This document shows, piece after piece, positions 59,065 through 64,000 of a DNA stretch of 64,000 bases. How positions within the stretch are numbered: the first letter of the stretch is position 1; the number at the start of each line of letters is the position of its first letter. Both the position numbers and the translations under genes were made by a program. Origin of the DNA: an uncultured Prevotella sp. (lineage in GTDB: Bacteria > Bacteroidota > Bacteroidia > Bacteroidales > Bacteroidaceae); NCBI GenBank assembly GCA_900540375.1, contig UQFS01000009.1, positions 1 to 64,000 on the forward strand, read 5' to 3'. Below the pieces are notes generated by a model. That model was not told the DNA's origin, made no database searches, and saw only the letters and a program-made list of their open reading frames with translations.

Positions 59065-60156
59065 ATGGAACAGGAAGTAACACTGATGAAAGGCAACGAG
59101 GCTCTGGCCCGCGCTGCCATACGCTGTGGTGTGGACGGCTTCTTCGGCTACCCCATCACTCCCCAGACAGAGATCATCGAGACGCTGTCGGCCTTGAAGC
59201 CTTGGGAGACTACCGGCATGGTGGTCGTACAGGCTGAGAGCGAGGTGGCGTCCATCAACATGCTTTATGGCGGAGGTGGCGCCGGCAAGCGCGTGATGAC
59301 CACCTCGTCGAGTCCCGGTGTCGCCCTGATGCAAGAGGGCATCGCCTATATGGCAGGTGCCGAGGTGCCCGGTGTCATCGTCAATGTGCAGCGCGGCGGC
59401 CCAGGACTGGGTACGATACAGCCGAGTCAGAGCGACTATTTCCAGGCTACCCGTGGCGGTGGCAACGGTGACTACAACGTCATCGTGCTCGCTCCGGCTT
59501 CCGTGCAGGAGATGGCCGACTTCGTGGATCTGGCTTTCACGCTGGCTTTCCGCTATCGCAATCCGGCCATGATCCTCAGCGACGGCGTCATCGGTCAGAT
59601 GATGGAAAAGGTGGTGTTGCCGCCTTTCAAGCCCCGCCGTACCGATGAGGAAGTCATCAAGGAATGTCCTTGGGCAACTACCGGACGTCCGAAAAGCCGC
59701 AAGCCCAACATCATCACCTCACTGGAGTTGAAGCCGGAGGTCATGGAGCAGCGCAATCTGCACCTGCAGGCCAAATACCGTGAGATCGAAGAGAAAGAGG
59801 TAAGATTTGAGACCGAACATTGCGATGATGCCGACTGCCTGATTGTTGCTTTCGGCAGTGCTGCCCGCATCGCCGAGAAGAGCGTGGAGCTCGCCCGTGA
59901 GCAGGGCATCAAGGCCGGTCTGTTCCGTCCCATCACCCTCTGGCCGTTCCCGAGCAAGGCACTGGCCGAGATGGCGAAAGGAAAGCGCCACATCCTCGTG
60001 GCAGAGATCAATGCCGGACAGATGATTCAGGACGTTCGGCTCGCTGTGGGCAATGAAGTACCCGTGAGCCATTTTGGTCGTTTGGGCGGCATTGTGCCTG
60101 ACCCGACGGAGATCGTTGAAGAACTTAAAGCAAAATTGGAAGAAAATGGCAAGTGA
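59065..60156 (+). CDS. vorB: 2-oxoacid:ferredoxin oxidoreductase alpha subunit (VorB/KorA)
   Basis: A 363-residue alpha subunit. Characteristic segments: GYPITPQTEIIE, VVVQAESEVASINM and TSSSPGVALMQEGIAYMAGA; the pyrimidine-binding and domain II segments are intact. The best family fit is VorB-like (branched-chain 2-oxoacids), but 2-oxoglutarate cannot be excluded, because these share most motifs. Its last codons overlap the beta subunit by 11 bp. Confidence 0.92.
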   Translation: MEQEVTLMKGNEALARAAIRCGVDGFFGYPITPQTEIIETLSALKPWETTGMVVVQAESEVASINMLYGGGGAGKRVMTTSSSPGVALMQEGIAYMAGAEVPGVIVNVQRGGPGLGTIQPSQSDYFQATRGGGNGDYNVIVLAPASVQEMADFVDLAFTLAFRYRNPAMILSDGVIGQMMEKVVLPPFKPRRTDEEVIKECPWATTGRPKSRKPNIITSLELKPEVMEQRNLHLQAKYREIEEKEVRFETEHCDDADCLIVAFGSAARIAEKSVELAREQGIKAGLFRPITLWPFPSKALAEMAKGKRHILVAEINAGQMIQDVRLAVGNEVPVSHFGRLGGIVPDPTEIVEELKAKLEENGK

Positions 60157-60934
60157 AAAAATCAATAGGGAGGAAATCATTCAGCCGGAAAACGTTGTCT
60201 ATCAGAAGCCGGAGTTGCTCAACGACGTGCCGATGCACTATTGTCCGGGTTGTAGCCACGGCGTGGTGCATAAGCTCGTGGCAGAGGTGATTGCAGACAT
60301 GGGCATGGAAGAGAAGGCCGTCGGTGTATCACCGGTAGGCTGTGCCGTCTTTGCCTATCGCTATATCGACATCGACTGGCAGGAGGCTGCTCACGGCCGT
60401 GCGCCAGCTTTGGCCACTGCCATCAAGCGTTTGTGGCCCGACCGTCTCGTGTTCACCTATCAGGGCGACGGTGATCTGGCATGCATTGGAACGGCAGAGA
60501 CCATCCATGCGCTCAACCGTGGCGAGAACATTGTCATCATCTTCATCAACAACGCCATCTATGGCATGACGGGTGGACAGATGGCTCCTACGACGCTCAT
60601 CGGACAGAAGACCACCACCTGCCCTTATGGCCGCGATCCTGAGTTGCACGGCTATCCGCTCAATATCACCGAACTGGCCGCTAAGCTGCGCGGCACCTGC
60701 TACGTCACCCGACAGAGCGTGGACACAGTGGCCTCGGTGCTCCGGGCCAAGAAAGCCATTCGCAAGGCCTTCGAAGCCTCGATGAAAGGAATGGGCTCTT
60801 CGCTCGTGGAGATCGTCTCAACTTGCAGCAGTGGCTGGCATCTCAGCCCGGTGAAGGCCAACGAGTGGATGCGCAAATATATGTTTGAGGAATATCATAA
60901 AGGCGACTTCAAGGATACCACAGGCTTGAAATAG
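60146..60934 (+). CDS. 2-oxoacid:ferredoxin oxidoreductase beta subunit (TPP)
   Basis: A 262-residue thiamine-diphosphate-binding subunit. Cofactor motif GDGDLACIGTAETIHALNRG, with the closing NN of IIFINNAIYGMTGGQ; N-terminal CPGCSHG binds near the cluster. Start MASEKINREEIIQPENVVYQ is inside the alpha-subunit end (11 bp overlap). Confidence 0.93.
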   Translation: MASEKINREEIIQPENVVYQKPELLNDVPMHYCPGCSHGVVHKLVAEVIADMGMEEKAVGVSPVGCAVFAYRYIDIDWQEAAHGRAPALATAIKRLWPDRLVFTYQGDGDLACIGTAETIHALNRGENIVIIFINNAIYGMTGGQMAPTTLIGQKTTTCPYGRDPELHGYPLNITELAAKLRGTCYVTRQSVDTVASVLRAKKAIRKAFEASMKGMGSSLVEIVSTCSSGWHLSPVKANEWMRKYMFEEYHKGDFKDTTGLK

Positions 60935-60959
60935 TCTTTCACGGTTATAACGCAAGACA

Positions 60960-61508
60960 ATGAAAAAGGAAATTATCATATCAGGCTTCGGAGGCCAGGG
61001 CGTGCTCTCCATGGGAAAGATCCTTGCATACTCTGGACTGATGGAGGGAAAGGAGGTGACATGGATGCCGGCCTACGGACCGGAGCAGCGTGGCGGTACG
61101 GCCAATGTGACGGTCATCGTCAGCGACGACCGCATCTCGTCACCTATTCTCAGTCATTACGATGTCGCCATCGTGCTCAACCAGCCTTCACTCGAAAAGT
61201 TTATGCCTAAGGTGAAACCGGGCGGCATACTCCTCTACGACGGTTATGGCATCGCCGAGACGCCCCATCGCGACGACATCACCATCTATCGCATTGACGC
61301 CATGGACAAGGCGGCGGAGATGAAAAATGCCAAGGTCTTCAACATGATCGTACTCGGCGGACTGCTCAAAGTCTGCCCAATCGTCAGTACCGACGGTTTG
61401 CAGAAGGCACTCTACAAGACGCTGCCTGAGCGCCATCACGACTTGATTCCGCTGAATATGAAGGCAGCGGAAGAGGGACAGGGCATCATCAAGAAGGTGA
61501 ACGGATAG
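60960..61508 (+). CDS. 2-oxoacid:ferredoxin oxidoreductase gamma subunit
   Basis: A 182-residue gamma subunit: IIISGFGGQGVLSMGKILAY and YGPEQRGGTANVTVIVS are family signatures. It completes the four-subunit complex used for anaerobic oxidation of 2-oxoacids, or reductive synthesis in reverse. Followed by a shared terminator. Confidence 0.93.
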   Translation: MKKEIIISGFGGQGVLSMGKILAYSGLMEGKEVTWMPAYGPEQRGGTANVTVIVSDDRISSPILSHYDVAIVLNQPSLEKFMPKVKPGGILLYDGYGIAETPHRDDITIYRIDAMDKAAEMKNAKVFNMIVLGGLLKVCPIVSTDGLQKALYKTLPERHHDLIPLNMKAAEEGQGIIKKVNG

Positions 61509-61543
61509 TTAGATAAAGCTAATATTACTTTTCTGCTAAATAA

Positions 61544-61601
61544 AAAACGACCTCCACTGGACTTTGCAATATCGGTTGCAAGGTCTGGGGGAGGTCGTTT
61601 T
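61544..61601. terminator. Bidirectional terminator between the oxidoreductase operon and trpB2
   Basis: 12-bp stem AAAACGACCTCC / GGAGGTCGTTTT, extended by an inner GACTTTGCAA / TTGCAAGGTC stem with one G-T pair. A- and T-runs are available for both strands. Confidence 0.9.
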
Positions 61602-61615
61602 GTTATTGTGGATAA

Positions 61616-62986
61616 TTACTTGTCAATGGTCAGTGGCACTTTTTCGAGGTTCTTCTCAATCTCGTCATCCGTGACCGTATAGTTCGTCAGGTCGCCGTTG
61701 ATATAGCTCATATACGACGGCATGTCGATGAGACCGTGGCCGGAGAGGTTGAAGAGGATGACTGGTGCCTTGCCTTCCACGTTGGCGCGCTTGGCCTCGC
61801 GGATGGTGGCAGCAATGGCGTGGCAGCTCTCGGGAGCGGGGATGATGCCTTCAGTCTGGGCGAAGAGCACGCCGGCGGCAAAGCTTTCGAGCTGAGGAAT
61901 GTCCATACCGGCGAGATAGCCGTCCTTGAGCAGTTGCGAGATGATGACACCGGCACCGTGGTAGCGCAGGCCACCGGCATGGATGTTGGCTGGTTTGAAG
62001 TCATGGCCAAGGGTGAACATCGGCAACAGAGGCGTGTAGCCGGCCTCGTCGCCAAAGTCGTATTCAAACTTTCCACGGGTGAGTTTCGGACAGCTGTTCG
62101 GCTCCGCGGCGATGAACTTCGTGTCTTTGTGCGTACCGTCGAAGACGTGGCGCATGAAGGGGAAAGCAATGCCGCCGAAGTTGGAGCCGCCGCCGAAGCA
62201 GGCGATCACCTCGTCGGGATACTCCCCGGCCATCTCCATCTGCTTCTCAGCTTCCAGTCCGATGACAGTCTGATGGAGGGCGACATGGTTCAGCACCGAG
62301 CCCAACGTGTATTTACATCCCGGCGTGGTGGTGGCCAGTTCGATAGCCTCAGAGATGGCGGTACCCAAGGAGCCGGGATGGTTGGGGTCGGCCGTGATGA
62401 TGTTCTTTCCGGCACGTGTTGACATCGAGGGCGAACCCTCCACGGTAGCACCGAATGTGCGCATGATCATTGAGCGGTAGGGCTTCTGCTGCATCGTGAT
62501 CTTCACCTGATACACGGCGGCCTCCAGTCCGTAGAGTTTGGCAGCATAGCTGAGCGCTGCGCCCCACTGTCCGGCACCGGTCTCGGTGGTCACGTTGGTG
62601 TCGCCCTCCTGTTTGCAATAGTAGCACTGGGGCAGGGCGGAGTTGATCTTATGAGAACCTAAGGGATTGGTCGACTCATTCTTGAAATAGATATGTGCTT
62701 TTGTGTCGAGAGCCTTCTCCAGTGCGTAGGCACGCACCAGTGGAGTGGCACGATAGTAGCAGTATTTGTCGCGCACCTCGTCGGGGATGTCGATCCATGC
62801 GTGTTCCTGATCGAGCTCCTGCCGTGAGCATTCTTGATTGAAAATATGTGCCAGGTCGTCGGCATGAAGCGGCTTGTGGGTAGCTGGATTCAAGGGCGGC
62901 ATTGGTTTGTTGGGCATCTCGGCTTGGATGTTGTACCACTGACGGGGAACATCGTTCTCGCCCAAAAGGAATTTCTTTCTCTTCAT
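61616..62986 (-). CDS. TrpB2-type tryptophan synthase beta-like protein
   Basis: A 456-residue PLP enzyme of the TrpB2 group, longer than the classic TrpB (about 400). PLP-lysine in GSHKINSALP, ETGAGQWG, and the glycine-rich phosphate loop GGGSNFGG are visible. It stands alone without trpA. Such enzymes can use free indole and serine to make tryptophan; their physiological role in Bacteroidetes is not certain. A minus-strand -7 box TAAGTTTG lies at 63045-63038. Confidence 0.93.
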   Translation of the reverse strand: MKRKKFLLGENDVPRQWYNIQAEMPNKPMPPLNPATHKPLHADDLAHIFNQECSRQELDQEHAWIDIPDEVRDKYCYYRATPLVRAYALEKALDTKAHIYFKNESTNPLGSHKINSALPQCYYCKQEGDTNVTTETGAGQWGAALSYAAKLYGLEAAVYQVKITMQQKPYRSMIMRTFGATVEGSPSMSTRAGKNIITADPNHPGSLGTAISEAIELATTTPGCKYTLGSVLNHVALHQTVIGLEAEKQMEMAGEYPDEVIACFGGGSNFGGIAFPFMRHVFDGTHKDTKFIAAEPNSCPKLTRGKFEYDFGDEAGYTPLLPMFTLGHDFKPANIHAGGLRYHGAGVIISQLLKDGYLAGMDIPQLESFAAGVLFAQTEGIIPAPESCHAIAATIREAKRANVEGKAPVILFNLSGHGLIDMPSYMSYINGDLTNYTVTDDEIEKNLEKVPLTIDK

Positions 62987-63037
62987 AATAATTGCTTTCT
63001 GTTTGACAATTTGCAGTTGGTGATTGTATTCCGATTA

Positions 63038-63045
63038 CAAACTTA
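63038..63045 (-). promoter_or_regulatory. Probable -7 box for trpB2
   Basis: TAAGTTTG on the minus strand, 51 bp before the ATG. No clear TTTG partner. Confidence 0.4.
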
Positions 63046-63190
63046 CACATTTTTCTTCAATTTCTTGCCTTTTGTGGAGAATAAATTTCTCTGGAGCTAT
63101 ATATAATAAGGTATAGGCTCCTGTTTGCCCATGGTGCCGCACACTGCCTACCGCAGATGCTTCAGAGGTATTAACAGTTGTTGTTAGTTC

Positions 63191-64000
63191 CTATTCTACC
63201 GTCTTGTAGCCCTTGTTCTGACTCAACTTATTATTGAGGTCAATGGCTTTTTGGGGTATCGGGAACACCGTGGTGTGGGTATCGCTCTCGCTCTCTATCG
63301 GCTGTCTGAGGTCGTAGGCCTTGTGGAAAAGACCGTAGCGGATGAGATCGCGCCGCCGACAGCCTTCCCACATCAGTTCGAGCAACCGCTCACGCAGGAT
63401 GTTGTCGAGCGTAGCCGGACGACTGGGCATGCCCACCCGTCGGCGGACAGCATCCAAGTCGCCCTGTCCGTTTTCTCCGTTTCGCACTTTTGCTTCGGCA
63501 CGCATGAGCAGCACATCGGCGAAACGGAAGAGTACGATGTCGTTGTCCTGTAGTTTCCCGTCGGTGTAGGCTTTGCGGTCTATCTCGTATTTAGCCATAC
63601 GCGCCCCTGCAGTCTTCTCATAGGGCGAGTAGGTGAGGTTCTCTGCCATCACCAAGGGCTGGTAGACCAGTGGCTCACCGTTTTCCATCTTCACCACCTT
63701 GCCGTCGACCTTCACCGTGTCGGCATAGAAGTTAATGGCGAAGCGCGTGTCAAGGCTGTCGGTGCCGTAGCCGTAGGCGTGGACAGTGGCGAGCGTGGCT
63801 GAGGTGCCGTTCTCAGCATCCATGCCGAGTGCGCCGCCATGAGCGTAGTGGCGCGAGCGGAAGAGATAACAGAACTGGTTTTGGTATTTGATTTTGTCCA
63901 TGGGTATGGTGAAGATGTTTTCCACCGAAGTCTCGTTGTGTACGCTGAAGTTGAAGGCATAGTCGGGCTGAAGCTGATACCCCTCTTTTTCTATTTCATT
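63191..64000 (-). CDS. RagB/SusD family outer-membrane protein, 3' part
   Basis: The C-terminal 269 residues of a SusD-like surface lipoprotein; the 5' part lies outside the window. The SusD C-terminal features are readable: DNDIVLFRFADVLLMRAEAK, DAVRRRVGM, RERLLELMWEGCRRRDLIRY and the ending FPIPQKAIDLNNKLSQNKGY. In such loci a SusC partner normally lies upstream. It indicates a glycan or peptide utilisation locus starting at this edge. The substrate is not determinable. Confidence 0.92.
   Translation of the reverse strand, partial: NEIEKEGYQLQPDYAFNFSVHNETSVENIFTIPMDKIKYQNQFCYLFRSRHYAHGGALGMDAENGTSATLATVHAYGYGTDSLDTRFAINFYADTVKVDGKVVKMENGEPLVYQPLVMAENLTYSPYEKTAGARMAKYEIDRKAYTDGKLQDNDIVLFRFADVLLMRAEAKVRNGENGQGDLDAVRRRVGMPSRPATLDNILRERLLELMWEGCRRRDLIRYGLFHKAYDLRQPIESESDTHTTVFPIPQKAIDLNNKLSQNKGYKTVE

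Overview
The window looks like a chromosomal segment of a Bacteroidales species, most likely Prevotella or a close relative. Evidence: promoters of the Bacteroidetes type (TTTG, 19-20 bp, TAnnTTTG), few Shine-Dalgarno sites, Bacteroidetes-specific families (DUF4348, DUF4369 and DUF4248 proteins, SusD/RagB, GNVR-type tyrosine kinase with a tyrosine tail), TrpB2 and a ferredoxin-dependent 2-oxoacid oxidoreductase. Genus level is inference; no rRNA or tRNA gene was seen.

Left core region (about 0.3-25.5 kb): fmt; a small beta-barrel protein; a polysaccharide operon rmlA - tyrosine kinase - HAD phosphatase; a coiled-coil protein, ZapA and RNase Y; a LuxR-type regulator; a kdsA - kdsD - cls envelope operon; a membrane MutS homologue; pheS; a DUF4348 lipoprotein, murB and an MBL hydrolase; a YtxH/holin-like membrane operon; a SPOR lipoprotein, ruvX, def, a TPR protein and greA. 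A short terminator-ended transcript (about 19.72-19.78 kb, minus strand) looks like a free-standing small RNA.

Accessory region (about 25.6-45.9 kb), between greA and dnaX: a primase cassette (119-aa protein, DUF3987-like protein, CHC2-Toprim primase, DUF4248, 135-aa protein) with two inverted triplets of 8-bp iterons around an AT-rich core; a complete type I restriction-modification operon hsdM-hsdS-fic-hsdR; a two-gene operon encoding a prokaryotic Argonaute-like protein whose catalytic residues are replaced, followed 12 bp later by an unrecognised 398-aa protein; and a second type I system (hsdR, a four-helix-bundle protein with a repeat-encoded tail, a DUF4160/DUF2442 pair, a half-size hsdS and a frameshifted hsdM). 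The Argonaute plus partner pair is the best candidate for an undescribed system: the guide 5'-phosphate pocket residues seem kept while the slicer tetrad is gone, which suggests a guide-sensing protein whose output would depend on the partner.

Right core region (about 46-64 kb): dnaX, divergent from a FtsB/DivIC gene; a membrane protein; a DUF4369 lipoprotein; a dihydroorotase; a stand-alone methionine synthase activation domain; a metallophosphoesterase; PlsC; a polyprenol-phosphate glycosyltransferase; mfd; a small TPR protein followed by a four-subunit 2-oxoacid:ferredoxin oxidoreductase; TrpB2 facing it across a shared terminator; and the 3' part of a susD/ragB gene cut by the window edge.

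Start codons were moved inward from the longest frame where a promoter -7 box, an operon overlap or family length required it; these choices are stated entry by entry.
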